Notes under the pieces: model-generated
Databases searched by the model: none
Told to the model about the DNA's origin: nothing
Seen by the model: the letters and a program-made list of their open reading frames with translations, nothing else
Made by a program: the position numbers and the translations under genes
Shown: piece after piece, positions 1 to 7,285 of the stretch
How positions within the stretch are numbered: position 1 is the first letter of the stretch
Layout: every line of letters begins with the position of its first letter
Assembly (NCBI GenBank): GCA_029560815.1
Contig: JAKQKF010000274.1
Span: 1 to 20,942, forward strand
DNA: 20,942 bases
Reading direction: 5' to 3'
From: a bacterium
Lineage (GTDB): Bacteria; KSB1; UBA2214

Positions 1-1146
1 GAGGCCTTCGATGCCGGCACCCTGCTCAAGATCGTCGTCCCCGATGGCGGCAAGGTGCCGGTCGGCGGACTGCTGGCGGTCATCGGCGAAAAGGGCGAGG
101 ATATTGCTGCTCTGCTGGCGGATGCAGGGCCCGGACCGGAGGCTGTTGAAGCCCCCGCCGAGCCGGCCGGTGCAGCTACCCCGTCCGGGCAGGACACGGA
201 GGAGCCGATAGCCGCCGCCCCGATGCCAGACATCACCCCGGATGACGTCATCATCACCACCGACAGCGTGCGCATCAAGGCCTCGCCGCTGGCGCGCAAG
301 ATGGCCGCGGAGAAGGGGATTGACCTGCGCCGGGTGCAGGGCAGCGGCACCGGCGGACGCATCATCAGCCGCGATCTGGCGGCGATGCCGGCGGCCCGGC
401 CGGCGGCGGCTTCCGGCCCGGCTGCGCCGCCGATGGCTGCACAGCCCTCCGGTGAACCTGCGCGCCCCGACAGCGAACAGCCCCTCAACACCATGCGCAC
501 CGCCATCGCCACCAGAATGACCCAGAGCAAGACCACCGTGCCCCATTTTTATCTCACCATGGAGATCGATATGGAGAGGATGGTCGCTCTGAGAACGGAG
601 CTGAACGCCGCGCAGGAGGAGGTCAAGATCAGCTATAACGATCTGATCGTCAAGGCGGCGGCGCTGGCCCTGGTGAAGCATCCCCGGGTCAACGGCTCCT
701 TCGGCGGCGACCGGTTCCTCTTGCACAGCCAGGTCGATATCGGTCTCGCTGTGGCTCTCGAGGATGGCCTCATCACCCCGGTGGTGCGCAACGCCGCCGC
801 CAAGAGCGTCGGCCGCATCGCCGCCGAGGCCAGGGTGCTGATCGACAAAGCCAAGGCGCGCAAACTGACCCCTGAGGAGTATACCGGCAGCACTTTCACC
901 ATCAGCAATCTCGGCATGTTCGACATCGAGGAGTTCAGCGCCATCATCAATCCCCCCGAGGCGGCGATCCTGGCGGTGGGAGCCATCATCGCCAAACCGG
1001 TGGTCAAGGAGGGCGCCATCGCCATCGGGCAGCGCATGAAGGTGACCCTCTCCTGCGATCACCGCATCGTCGACGGCGCCACCGGCGCGCTTTTTCTCAA
1101 GGAGTTCAAGACCATACTGGAGAATCCCGCCCTGCTGCTGCTCTGA
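1..1146 (+). CDS. pdhC: Dihydrolipoamide acyltransferase (E2), probably of pyruvate dehydrogenase; 5' end missing
   Basis: E2 core of a 2-oxo acid dehydrogenase complex in the cytoplasm. It transfers the acyl group from lipoyl-lysine to CoA, giving acetyl-CoA if this is the pyruvate enzyme. The frame is open from base 1 and 381 residues are present. Residues 1-38 are the C-terminal half of a lipoyl domain (EAFDAGTLLKIVV); the lipoylated lysine lies upstream of the window. An Ala/Pro-rich linker follows, then a peripheral subunit-binding domain (about 91-126, ASPLARKMAAEKGIDL to GGRIISRDL), a second Ala/Pro linker, and the catalytic domain (about 160-381) with the HxxxDG active-site motif DHRIVDG (His354, Asp358 in window numbering). 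The C-terminus ENPALLLL is usual for the family. The single-lipoyl design and the linkers resemble pdhC-type pyruvate E2; a branched-chain or other 2-oxo acid E2 cannot be excluded. E1 and the gene start would lie upstream. Confidence 0.93.
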   Translation, partial: EAFDAGTLLKIVVPDGGKVPVGGLLAVIGEKGEDIAALLADAGPGPEAVEAPAEPAGAATPSGQDTEEPIAAAPMPDITPDDVIITTDSVRIKASPLARKMAAEKGIDLRRVQGSGTGGRIISRDLAAMPAARPAAASGPAAPPMAAQPSGEPARPDSEQPLNTMRTAIATRMTQSKTTVPHFYLTMEIDMERMVALRTELNAAQEEVKISYNDLIVKAAALALVKHPRVNGSFGGDRFLLHSQVDIGLAVALEDGLITPVVRNAAAKSVGRIAAEARVLIDKAKARKLTPEEYTGSTFTISNLGMFDIEEFSAIINPPEAAILAVGAIIAKPVVKEGAIAIGQRMKVTLSCDHRIVDGATGALFLKEFKTILENPALLLL

Positions 1147-1180
1147 TCAAGGGCGTTTTCCATTCGCGGGCCGGATAGTA

Positions 1181-1220
1181 AAAGGGCCTGCACCGGTCAG
1201 GTGCAGGCCCTTTATTTTTT
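1181..1220. terminator. Strong intrinsic terminator, probably bidirectional
   Basis: A perfect 14-bp stem (1181-1194 pairing with 1200-1213) closes a 5-nt loop (ggtca) and is followed by tttatttttt. It lies 35 bp after the E2 stop. Reading the other strand, the stem is followed by TTTT at its far side, so it can also stop transcription from the convergent operon ending at 1293. Confidence 0.93.
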
Positions 1221-1292
1221 GCGCGCAGCGGCTGCCGGCACCGTGGCCTGCTCCCACCCGCCTGCGGCTCTGCAAAACGGCCGGCCGCAGTT

Positions 1293-1850
1293 CTATTCCG
1301 GCGCGCTCTCCCGATGGCGTCCCGCCAGCTCCTTGCGCAGTTGGCCCTTGTAGCGGGCCCGGATGGCAAGAAAAGTTTCGCCGTACTCTCCCGATTTGAA
1401 ATCGGGAAAGGCGCAGGGCGCGGGATGGTAGCGCCCCTTTTCATAATGGAGGGTGGCGTCGGCGTAGATGCCGAGATCGAGGTAGATTTTGTGAGGTTTG
1501 TACTTGGCCGAGGCGAGCACCACCTTGTCGTAATCCATATAGCCGGGGTCGAGATTGACGCAGCGGCGGCCGTCCGCCGCCAACTCTCTTTCCAGGGCGT
1601 TGCAGTCGATCTTGATTCGCGCCAGCCAGCCCGGATCGATGAGGGGCTCGAACGCACAGAAGAGGCGCCAGATCGGCGCGCCCATCTCGGCGGTGTAATA
1701 TTCAGTAATGGTGAAAGGAAAGAGGGGGGAGCGGTAATCGACGCGGCCGTAGCGCTCCGCCAGCAGCTCCAGGGCGCGCCCGCTGCGTGCCTCATCGCTG
1801 TAGAGAACCCCGCAGATGAGCTTGACCGGTGTCGGTGCGGCCGGTTCCAT
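1293..1850 (-). CDS. DUF4416 family protein
   Basis: A 185-residue protein of the DUF4416 family, whose function is not established. Features recalled for the family are visible: an N-terminal strand VKLICGVLYSD, then DYRSPLFPFTITEYYTAEMG, a central block with NLDPGYMDYDKVVLASAKY, and a C-terminal part with HYEKGRYHP and FPDFKSGEY. No signal peptide or membrane segment is seen, so it is probably cytoplasmic. The start at 1850 is chosen because AGGAG lies 5 nt upstream and the ATG falls 2 nt after the stop codon of the preceding gene; a longer frame to 1955 would overlap that gene and lacks family sequence. It is the last gene of a three-gene minus-strand operon. Confidence 0.85.
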   Translation of the reverse strand: MEPAAPTPVKLICGVLYSDEARSGRALELLAERYGRVDYRSPLFPFTITEYYTAEMGAPIWRLFCAFEPLIDPGWLARIKIDCNALERELAADGRRCVNLDPGYMDYDKVVLASAKYKPHKIYLDLGIYADATLHYEKGRYHPAPCAFPDFKSGEYGETFLAIRARYKGQLRKELAGRHRESAPE

Positions 1851-1852
1851 GG

Positions 1853-2746
1853 TTACTCCTCCCGGCTCTTGGCCGGGGATTTGGGCCGGTAGATCCCGTG
1901 CCTCTTCTCCATCTCCATATTTTCGGCCAGCGCCACCTGGGCGCGCTCGATCCATTCCGGGGCGATGGCGAAGAGCTGCGACACCACCCGGGGATACTCC
2001 TCCTTGAGACGGCGCTTGCGCCGCCCCTCCGGCGTGGCGATCTGAAGATAATCGTCGTGCATGTAGATCAAACCCTCCGGCCGCAGCTGGGTAAGGCAGA
2101 TGCCGTGCATCATGCCCTGGTAGAAAGAGGCGAGCCAGTGCTGCAGGAACTCCTCCGGAGGTGTGGCGCGGTCACTGAAGGTGTAGCGCAGTTTTTTTAC
2201 CTGCCGGTCGAAGGTGTAGAGGCCGTAGCGTTCGCGGCCCCGGTCGAATTTGATCTCCACGCCCGTATGGGGGGTTTCGTAGAGGCGCGAATGGTCGGGG
2301 TGGATCTCCATCGCACGGCTGAGAAGATAGCCGGGGTCGGCGAGGAGCCTGCTTCCTTCAAGCTGGACGATGAGGGCGCAGTGGACGTTGGCGCGCGTGC
2401 CCATATCGGCCATGAAGATCCAGGAGGTGAAGCCGAGCTGGAGGAGGATGCTCTGGAGAAAGTAGGAGAGGGAAAAGCAGGTGCCGCCGAGGTTATGGCG
2501 CACGTACCCCTCCATCACCTCCTCGGGCAGGCGGATGCGTTCGAGCTCGAGAAAATGGCGGTTCAGCTTGATGATCTTGCTGATATTCTCGTAGGGGAGC
2601 CGGGCAAAACTGCCGAGAATCTTTTCGAGAAATGGGCGGTCCGGGGTCCGGGGCGCGATCCCGAAATGGCCGAGAAAATGGCGCACCGCTGCATCATGCT
2701 GAAAGGGATTAAGGAGGAGAGGGGTCTTGTCCGCCATGGAGTCCAT
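1853..2746 (-). CDS. Arylamine N-acetyltransferase-like enzyme
   Basis: A 297-residue protein of the arylamine N-acetyltransferase (NAT) family, which uses a cysteine to pass acetyl from acetyl-CoA to arylamines or related acceptors. The catalytic triad can be placed, numbering from the Met at 2746: Cys90 in NLGGTCFSLSYF, His122 in NVHCALIV and Asp137 in LADPGYL. The RLPYENISK block near residue 50 is the usual N-terminal signature. The Cys context GGTCF differs from the common RGGxCFE, so the substrate may not be an arylamine. The start is uncertain: AAGGA lies 3 nt before the ATG at 2746 and 12 nt before the ATG at 2737, which would give 294 residues. It lies 40 bp after the ferritin-family gene and 2 bp before the DUF4416 gene, so the three are probably co-transcribed. 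Confidence 0.85.
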   Translation of the reverse strand: MDSMADKTPLLLNPFQHDAAVRHFLGHFGIAPRTPDRPFLEKILGSFARLPYENISKIIKLNRHFLELERIRLPEEVMEGYVRHNLGGTCFSLSYFLQSILLQLGFTSWIFMADMGTRANVHCALIVQLEGSRLLADPGYLLSRAMEIHPDHSRLYETPHTGVEIKFDRGRERYGLYTFDRQVKKLRYTFSDRATPPEEFLQHWLASFYQGMMHGICLTQLRPEGLIYMHDDYLQIATPEGRRKRRLKEEYPRVVSQLFAIAPEWIERAQVALAENMEMEKRHGIYRPKSPAKSREE

Positions 2747-2786
2747 CTGTCCTTCGTTGCCTGGCGCGCGCCCCGGCGGCCGGTGA

Positions 2787-3308
2787 TCAGAATTTGCCAT
2801 CCATCCGGAATTCGGCGTTATCGAACCAGAATCCCGACTGGGTGATCGAGTCATATTCGGCCTGGAGGAGGTCGTGGTGATAGGCCTCCTGCTCGCGCAC
2901 GAAGGTAAATATACCGGCGACGGCTTCGTTATCGGTGCTCTCCGCAATTCGGCCGTAGTACTCCAGGGCTTCGCGTTCCTGTTTCATCGCCACGCGCAGG
3001 GCCTGGAGTTCGTCCATGGACCCCTCCTTGATCGATTTTTCGGCTTTGGCGTCAAAGACCGGCAGGGGGGGATGGTCCGGATACTCCTTCAGCCACTCCC
3101 GCCAGCCGGAGAGTCCTTTTTCATCATCCAGCATGCGCTCAAAGGTGAGGAGGTGCTGGGTCTCCTCTCTGGCGAGGCGGGAAAAGATGGCTTTGCCGGT
3201 GGGATTGACGGTTCTCTCCGCCGCCTGCAGGTAAAAGGCCCGGCCCGATTTTTCAAGATCGATGGCCATGCGGATTGATTCGGCCATTTGCGAAACGGGA
3301 TTGGACAT
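2787..3308 (-). CDS. Rubrerythrin-like ferritin-family protein (diiron)
   Basis: A 173-residue four-helix protein of the rubrerythrin/ferritin-like superfamily, probably binding a diiron centre and acting in peroxide or iron handling in the cytoplasm. Metal-ligand positions are visible: Glu19 in AIDLEKSGRAFY, the ExxH of REETQH (Glu49, His52), Glu111/Glu113 in MKQEREALEYY and a second ExxH, EAYH (Glu141, His144). No rubredoxin domain (paired CxxC) is present, so it is the short erythrin form. Start 3308 has AAGGAG with a 6-nt spacer; an upstream in-frame Met at 3383 would run through the promoter region and is rejected. It is the first gene of the minus-strand operon. Confidence 0.87.
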   Translation of the reverse strand: MSNPVSQMAESIRMAIDLEKSGRAFYLQAAERTVNPTGKAIFSRLAREETQHLLTFERMLDDEKGLSGWREWLKEYPDHPPLPVFDAKAEKSIKEGSMDELQALRVAMKQEREALEYYGRIAESTDNEAVAGIFTFVREQEAYHHDLLQAEYDSITQSGFWFDNAEFRMDGKF

Positions 3309-3343
3309 AGAGGTCTCCTTGTTGGGGCTTGTTGATCGGATAA

Positions 3344-3372
3344 AATCTAACACAACTGACCGAAAGAAGCAA
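3344..3372 (-). promoter_or_regulatory. Sigma70-type promoter for the ferritin/NAT/DUF4416 operon
   Basis: On the minus strand TTGCTT (3372-3367) and TAGATT (3349-3344) are separated by exactly 17 nt. The predicted transcript start is about 28 nt before the start codon at 3308, leaving room for the AAGGAG site. The region is clearly more AT-rich than its surroundings. Confidence 0.65.
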
Positions 3373-3390
3373 TAAAAAACCAAATAATGC

Positions 3391-3419
3391 TTGATTAGCG
3401 CGCGGGCAAATGCTATATT
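3391..3419 (+). promoter_or_regulatory. Sigma70-type promoter for the phosphoesterase/MglA operon
   Basis: TTGATT (3391-3396) and TATATT (3414-3419) are separated by 17 nt. A transcript start near 3426 would precede the GAGGTG ribosome site (3432-3437) of the gene at 3443. It is divergent from the promoter at 3344-3372, with only 18 bp between the two -35 boxes, so the two operons could share control. Confidence 0.7.
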
Positions 3420-3442
3420 CTACTAACTGCTGAGGTGTTGCT

Positions 3443-4174
3443 ATGCGCGTGGGCGTTATTTCTGATGTGCATGGAAATCTGGAGGCCCTCGAGCAGGTGC
3501 TCCGCGCGCTGGAAGCGGAGCGCTGTGATGAGATTGTGTTCCTGGGAGACGCTGTGGGCTATGGCCCGCAGCCGGATGAATGTGTGGCTGCCATCGCCCG
3601 ATCGGCTTCTCTCGCCGTGCTCGGTAATCACGATGACGCAGTGCTGGGGCGAACCAATCCCTTCTTTTTCAACAACATGGCCCTTCGGGCGGTCCTCTGG
3701 ACCGGACGGGTGATCACACAAGCAACGCGTGCCGGACTCGAATCTTTCGAGCTCGTCGGACGACGTGGTGGGATCCTCTTTGTTCATGCTACACCTGTCA
3801 ATCCCCCTGCCTGGGAGTATCTGCTCAATATCATGGATGCGGAACGCAATTTTTCCGCTTTTGCCGAGAAGATCTGCTTCATCGGTCACTCCCATTCCCC
3901 GGGCGGATTCGTCTCCCGGGAGGAGGGTGGTGTTTCCCCGCTTCCCAGGAGCGGCCGTATCGCTCTGGACGAAAGGAGACGCTATATCATCAATGCGGGC
4001 AGCGTGGGGCAGCCTCGCGACGGTGATCCGCGCGCCTGCTGCGCGCTTTATGATCAACAGAGTGGCAGCGTGGAATTTCACAGGGTGGAGTATGATGTGC
4101 AGAGGACGCAGCAGCTGATGCGCGAGCGCCGTCTGCCCGAGATGCTGGCCCTGAGGCTTCAGTTTGGTCATTAA
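3443..4174 (+). CDS. Calcineurin-like metallophosphoesterase (YfcE/MJ0936-like)
   Basis: A 243-residue cytoplasmic metallophosphoesterase with a complete dimetal site: DVH (Asp8, His10), GDAVGYGP (Asp36), GNHD (Asn62, His63), His115 in FVHATP and GHSH (His149, His151). INAGSVGQPRDGD near residue 190 is the usual closing strand of the YfcE/MJ0936-like subfamily. Members hydrolyse phosphodiesters or phosphomonoesters in vitro; the substrate cannot be read from sequence. The start is supported by GAGGTG 5 nt upstream and the promoter at 3391-3419. It is first in the operon, 15 nt before the Roadblock gene, which raises the possibility of a link to nucleotide or phosphoprotein signalling, but that is inference. 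Confidence 0.9.
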   Translation: MRVGVISDVHGNLEALEQVLRALEAERCDEIVFLGDAVGYGPQPDECVAAIARSASLAVLGNHDDAVLGRTNPFFFNNMALRAVLWTGRVITQATRAGLESFELVGRRGGILFVHATPVNPPAWEYLLNIMDAERNFSAFAEKICFIGHSHSPGGFVSREEGGVSPLPRSGRIALDERRRYIINAGSVGQPRDGDPRACCALYDQQSGSVEFHRVEYDVQRTQQLMRERRLPEMLALRLQFGH

Positions 4175-4189
4175 TGGACTGGTTGCACT

Positions 4190-4702
4190 ATGGAAATGCA
4201 GCAACGCAAGAATGGCAGAAGGGTGGTTTTTTCCCAGACCGCCTATCATCAAATCGCCCGCATCCTTGAGGAGTTTCTAGGCCGCTCGCAGGCGCGGCTG
4301 GCCCTGTTCGCCGACATGAGCGGCTATCCGGTGGTCTATCGCGGCGACGCTGACACGCTGGACCTGGCGGCTCTCACCGCCCTGGCCGCCGGCGATTTCG
4401 CCGCCACCGCCGAGATGTCCAAGCTGATCGGCCAGGAGTCGCGTTTCAAATTTCTCTACCATGAGGGCGCCTCCCGCAGCCTCTATCTCTGCGCTGTCGG
4501 CGCGGACTATTTTCTCATGGTGGTCTTTGACAAGTCGGTCGCCCTCGGCATCATCCGCGTCCTCTCCCATTATACGGTCGAAAAAATCGGCCGCTATATC
4601 CATGAGCTGCGGCAGGGGGGCGAACAGACCCATCAGTTCCTCGACTTTGAATTCCGCGACATGCTCGCGCGGCAGCTCGACCGCTCGCTGCGGCCAAGGT
4701 GA
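4190..4702 (+). CDS. Roadblock/LC7 domain protein (MglB-like), first copy
   Basis: A 170-residue protein with a Roadblock/LC7 fold: N-terminal helix (AYHQIARILEEFLGRSQ), strand (ARLALFADMSGYPVVYRG), a helix after the LAALTALAAGDFAA segment, and paired strands (FKFLYHEGASRSLYLCAVG, DYFLMVVFDKSVALGIIRV), then a final helix and a polar C-terminal tail. In known systems such proteins (MglB) dimerise and act as GTPase-activating partners of MglA. The gene ends 1 nt before the MglA-type gene starts, which supports a direct partnership. No strong Shine-Dalgarno site precedes the ATG at 4190, and a second ATG lies two codons on, so the exact start is uncertain and translation may be coupled to the upstream gene. 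Confidence 0.87.
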   Translation: MEMQQRKNGRRVVFSQTAYHQIARILEEFLGRSQARLALFADMSGYPVVYRGDADTLDLAALTALAAGDFAATAEMSKLIGQESRFKFLYHEGASRSLYLCAVGADYFLMVVFDKSVALGIIRVLSHYTVEKIGRYIHELRQGGEQTHQFLDFEFRDMLARQLDRSLRPR

Positions 4703-4703
4703 T

Positions 4704-5276
4704 ATGCATATTGACTGGTTCAGGCAGGAGATCGTCTTCAAGATCGTCTATTATGGACCCGGCCTGGGCGGAAAAACGACAAATCTTGAATATCTGCACG
4801 CTCACCTTGACCCGGCGCTGCGCAGCCGGCTGGTGGTGCTGAAATCGCCCGAAGAACGCACCCTCTATTTCGATTTTTTCGAACTCGCGCTCGGCGCCAT
4901 TAAAGGCAAAAAGCCCCGCTTTCACCTCTATACCATCCCGGGGCAGCTTTACTATGCGTCGAGCCGCAAGATCGTCCTGCGCGGCGCCGACGCCATCGTC
5001 TTCGTCGCCGACTCGCAGTCAGCCCGCCGTCAGGATAATCTCGATACCCTGATGGACCTGGAGCTGAAGCTGATCGGGCAGGGCAAGACCCTGGCCCGGT
5101 TCCCCTGGGTGCTGCAGTACAACAAGCGCGATCTGCCGGAGATCGACCCGGTCGACCAGATGGAGCAGAGCCTGAATTTCCTCAGGGTCCCGCACTATGA
5201 GGCCGTCGCCGTCAACGGCATCGCCGTCTTTGAGACCCTGCGCGGCGTGATTCAGCTGCTGCTGAAAAAAATATAA
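4704..5276 (+). CDS. mglA: MglA-type small Ras-like GTPase
   Basis: A 190-residue small GTPase of the bacterial MglA family, which in Myxococcus sets cell polarity for motility. Visible motifs: P-loop GPGLGGKT (18-25), switch I Thr53 in ERTLYFDF, the family-specific TIPGQ (77-81) where classical Ras has DxxGQ, FVADSQ (100-105), and NKRD (140-143) for guanine recognition. Strand IVFKIVYYGPG matches the MglA N-terminus. No lipid anchor or membrane segment is seen. The start 4704 has AAGG 4 nt upstream and lies 1 nt after the preceding Roadblock stop; a longer in-frame extension to 4461 overlaps the Roadblock gene and is a shadow. It is flanked by two Roadblock genes in one operon. Confidence 0.95.
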   Translation: MHIDWFRQEIVFKIVYYGPGLGGKTTNLEYLHAHLDPALRSRLVVLKSPEERTLYFDFFELALGAIKGKKPRFHLYTIPGQLYYASSRKIVLRGADAIVFVADSQSARRQDNLDTLMDLELKLIGQGKTLARFPWVLQYNKRDLPEIDPVDQMEQSLNFLRVPHYEAVAVNGIAVFETLRGVIQLLLKKI

Positions 5277-5290
5277 TTGATGGATGGAGA

Positions 5291-5710
5291 ATGGCTCACT
5301 TCGGCCTGAACAGAGCGGAAAGCGAGAGCGCACTGCCCTTCCAGGAGGCGGCCCGGCGCGAAATGCAGGGGATGCTCCAGATCGGCGGCTTTGCGGCGAT
5401 CTATCTTTTCAACCATGAAGGACTGCTGCTCGCTTCCCAGGTGGCGAACACCGGCCTGCTCCGGGAAGACCACGCCGTCGAGTTCGCGGTGATGATGGCC
5501 AAGCTCAAGAAAGTGATCAAAAAGATGAGCGGCCTCAGCCCCCTCAAGGAACTCGTGCTCGAGGATGACGAAGGTAAAAGACTCGTCTTCCGCTACCTCA
5601 CCCTGTTCGGGCAGACCGCCCTGCTGGTCATGGTGGTCCCGGCGCAGAGGAGCTATCGCGCACTGGCCAACCGGCTCTGCCGGCTCATCGAAGCCCAGGC
5701 GGCGCAGTGA
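5291..5710 (+). CDS. Roadblock/LC7 domain protein, second copy
   Basis: A 139-residue protein with a Roadblock/LC7 fold: helix (FQEAARREMQGMLQI), strand GFAAIYLFNHEGLLLASQ, a helix containing EFAVMMAKLKKVIKKM, then strands LKELVLEDDEGKRLVFRYLTLFGQTALLVMVV and a C-terminal helix. It differs strongly from the first Roadblock protein in the operon and lacks that protein's C-terminal tail, so the two probably do different jobs toward the same GTPase (for example activator versus effector). It begins 14 nt after the GTPase stop, and its stop overlaps the GTG start of the transporter by 4 nt. Confidence 0.85.
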   Translation: MAHFGLNRAESESALPFQEAARREMQGMLQIGGFAAIYLFNHEGLLLASQVANTGLLREDHAVEFAVMMAKLKKVIKKMSGLSPLKELVLEDDEGKRLVFRYLTLFGQTALLVMVVPAQRSYRALANRLCRLIEAQAAQ

Positions 5711-7050
5711 CCGCCACGGCGGCGAGCGGACCGGAAGCTGCTCAGGCTCGCCGCTCCGTCAAACCCCGGCTGGCGGCGACCATCTCCTGGATCCTTTACG
5801 ATCTGGCCAACACGGCCTATTCAATGAATGTAGTTTCGCTCTATTTCGGCACCTGGATCATCATCAACCTCGGCCAGAGCGATTTCATCGTCTCTTTTGT
5901 CAACTCCTTCTCCATGATTCTAGTGGCTCTGACCATGCCGGTGCTCGGCGACTGGTCGGACCACCGCAGCGGTAAAATGGCTCTCCTCGGCCTCTTCACC
6001 GGGGCCTGCATCCTTGGGACGGCAGTGCTGGGACTTCTCGGCAACCATATCACCGATCTGCATATTCTTCTGCCCCTGGTCATGGCGGTCTTTATCGTCG
6101 CTAATTACAGCTACCAGGGTGGGCTGGTCTTTTACAACGCCCTGCTCCCCGCTGTAAGCACTCCGCGCACCATCGGCAGGGTCTCGGGCTACGGCGTGGC
6201 GATCGGTTATATGGGCTCCATTCTCGGCCTCGCCGTGGCGGCCATCTTCGTCGACGGCCATTTCTACGGCCTGAAGATCCCCGGCATGACCGGCGGAGGC
6301 ACTTCCGCCGCCTTTATACCGACCGCGCTGCTCTTTCTGTTCTTTGCCATACCGATTTTTATTTTTGTCCGCGAGCCCTATGCCCCGCTCACGGACCGGC
6401 CGAAATGGAGCCTGAAGGGATCCTACCGCAAAACCTTCAGGTCGCTGGTCGATTCCCGGCGCTACCCCGGACTGCCGCGCTTCCTGCTCGCCAAGCTGCT
6501 CTATGAAGACAGCATCGAGACCGTCATCATCTACATGGGCATCTATACCCAGGCGGTGATGGGATTCACCCTGGCCGAGGCGAACCAGTTTTTCATCGTC
6601 GTCATCCCCTCGGCGGTGATCGGTTCCGCTTTGTGCGGCATTCTGACCGACCACTTCGGCCCCAAAAAGACGCTGACCTGGGTCATCGTTCTCTGGATCG
6701 TGACCCTGGCCGGTGTGATCGCCACCAGCAGCCGGACGCTGTTCTGGATCTCCGGATGCATTATCGGCATGCTCATGGGATCAACCTGGACCTCAGCCCG
6801 TCCGCTGCTGATCTCCCTGGTGCCGGGGGAGAAGCTGGGCGAGTTTTTCGGCCTCTATGCCCTCTCCGGCAAGGTGGCGGCTGTGCTCGGTCCGATTCTC
6901 TGGAGCACCATCACCTGGGCTCTGGCCTCCTTCGGGCCGGTCATCAAATACAAAGCGGCCATCGCCGTCCTCGCCTGCAACATGGCCGTCGGCGCCTGGC
7001 TGCTGCGGCGGGTGCCTGATCGTCACCAGCGCATTCCCCGCGCCGGCTGA
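5707..7050 (+). CDS. UMF1-type MFS transporter
   Basis: A 447-residue integral membrane protein of the major facilitator superfamily, UMF1 (Atg22-related) branch. The N-terminal signature WILYDLANTAYSMNVVSLYF matches the family's YDwANsaf block, and the MFS motif between helices 2 and 3 is seen as GDWSDHRSGK. About twelve hydrophobic segments can be read, with a central cytoplasmic loop around residue 235 (REPYAPLTDRPKWSLKGSYRKTF) and a second GILTDHFGPKKT motif in the C-terminal half. The substrate is unknown for most UMF1 members. The GTG start overlaps the Roadblock stop by 4 nt (GTGA), which indicates translational coupling and membership of the same operon. It is last in the operon; no clear hairpin terminator follows. 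Confidence 0.88.
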   Translation: MTATAASGPEAAQARRSVKPRLAATISWILYDLANTAYSMNVVSLYFGTWIIINLGQSDFIVSFVNSFSMILVALTMPVLGDWSDHRSGKMALLGLFTGACILGTAVLGLLGNHITDLHILLPLVMAVFIVANYSYQGGLVFYNALLPAVSTPRTIGRVSGYGVAIGYMGSILGLAVAAIFVDGHFYGLKIPGMTGGGTSAAFIPTALLFLFFAIPIFIFVREPYAPLTDRPKWSLKGSYRKTFRSLVDSRRYPGLPRFLLAKLLYEDSIETVIIYMGIYTQAVMGFTLAEANQFFIVVIPSAVIGSALCGILTDHFGPKKTLTWVIVLWIVTLAGVIATSSRTLFWISGCIIGMLMGSTWTSARPLLISLVPGEKLGEFFGLYALSGKVAAVLGPILWSTITWALASFGPVIKYKAAIAVLACNMAVGAWLLRRVPDRHQRIPRAG

Positions 7051-7108
7051 ATAAATCTCCGGGCATTTTGTTTTATTTCTGAACATTGTCGCAGCTCAAG
7101 ACAGGGCA

Positions 7109-7147
7109 CACCCCTCTTCAGTGCGGGGTGCAGCCGATGCCGGCTGC
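7109..7147 (+). repeat. Two adjacent small inverted repeats upstream of the regulator
   Basis: CACCCC (7109-7114) pairs with GGGGTG (7125-7130), and GCAGCCG (7130-7136) pairs with CGGCTGC (7141-7147) around a 4-nt loop. No T-tract follows, so they are not ordinary terminators. They lie about 55-90 bp upstream of the -24 box at 7202, the position where activator sites of sigma54 promoters are usually found. Either a protein-binding site or RNA hairpins in a read-through transcript is possible. Confidence 0.4.
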
Positions 7148-7200
7148 TGGAATACAAGGAGTTGGCGCGTCCCGGCATGCCCTGCGGGCCGCTCAAGAGA

Positions 7201-7216
7201 TGGCCCTGTTTTTGCA
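7201..7216 (+). promoter_or_regulatory. Sigma54 (-24/-12) promoter of the regulator gene
   Basis: TGGCCCTGTTTTTGCA fits the sigma54 consensus TGGCAC-N5-TTGCA at 15 of 16 scored or free positions. GG (7202-7203) and GC (7214-7215) have the required 12-bp offset. A start near 7227 leaves a leader of about 60 nt before the ATG at 7286. No convincing sigma70 pair was found here. Confidence 0.68.
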
Positions 7217-7285
7217 TTCGTTTTTCCCTGCTTCCCTACAAACCACGACACCAGTCAAGGACGAGAACTGCAGAGGGAACCTGCC

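Noticed and set aside
1829..2845. 338-codon plus-strand frame across the NAT-like gene
   Set aside because: The minus strand has the NAT catalytic triad and a coherent operon; the plus frame has no recognisable domain or ribosome site.
7160..7180. TTGGCGCG followed by GGCATGC as a sigma54 promoter
   Set aside because: The offset between GG and GC is wrong by one base and the -12 box is poor; the site at 7201-7216 is far better.
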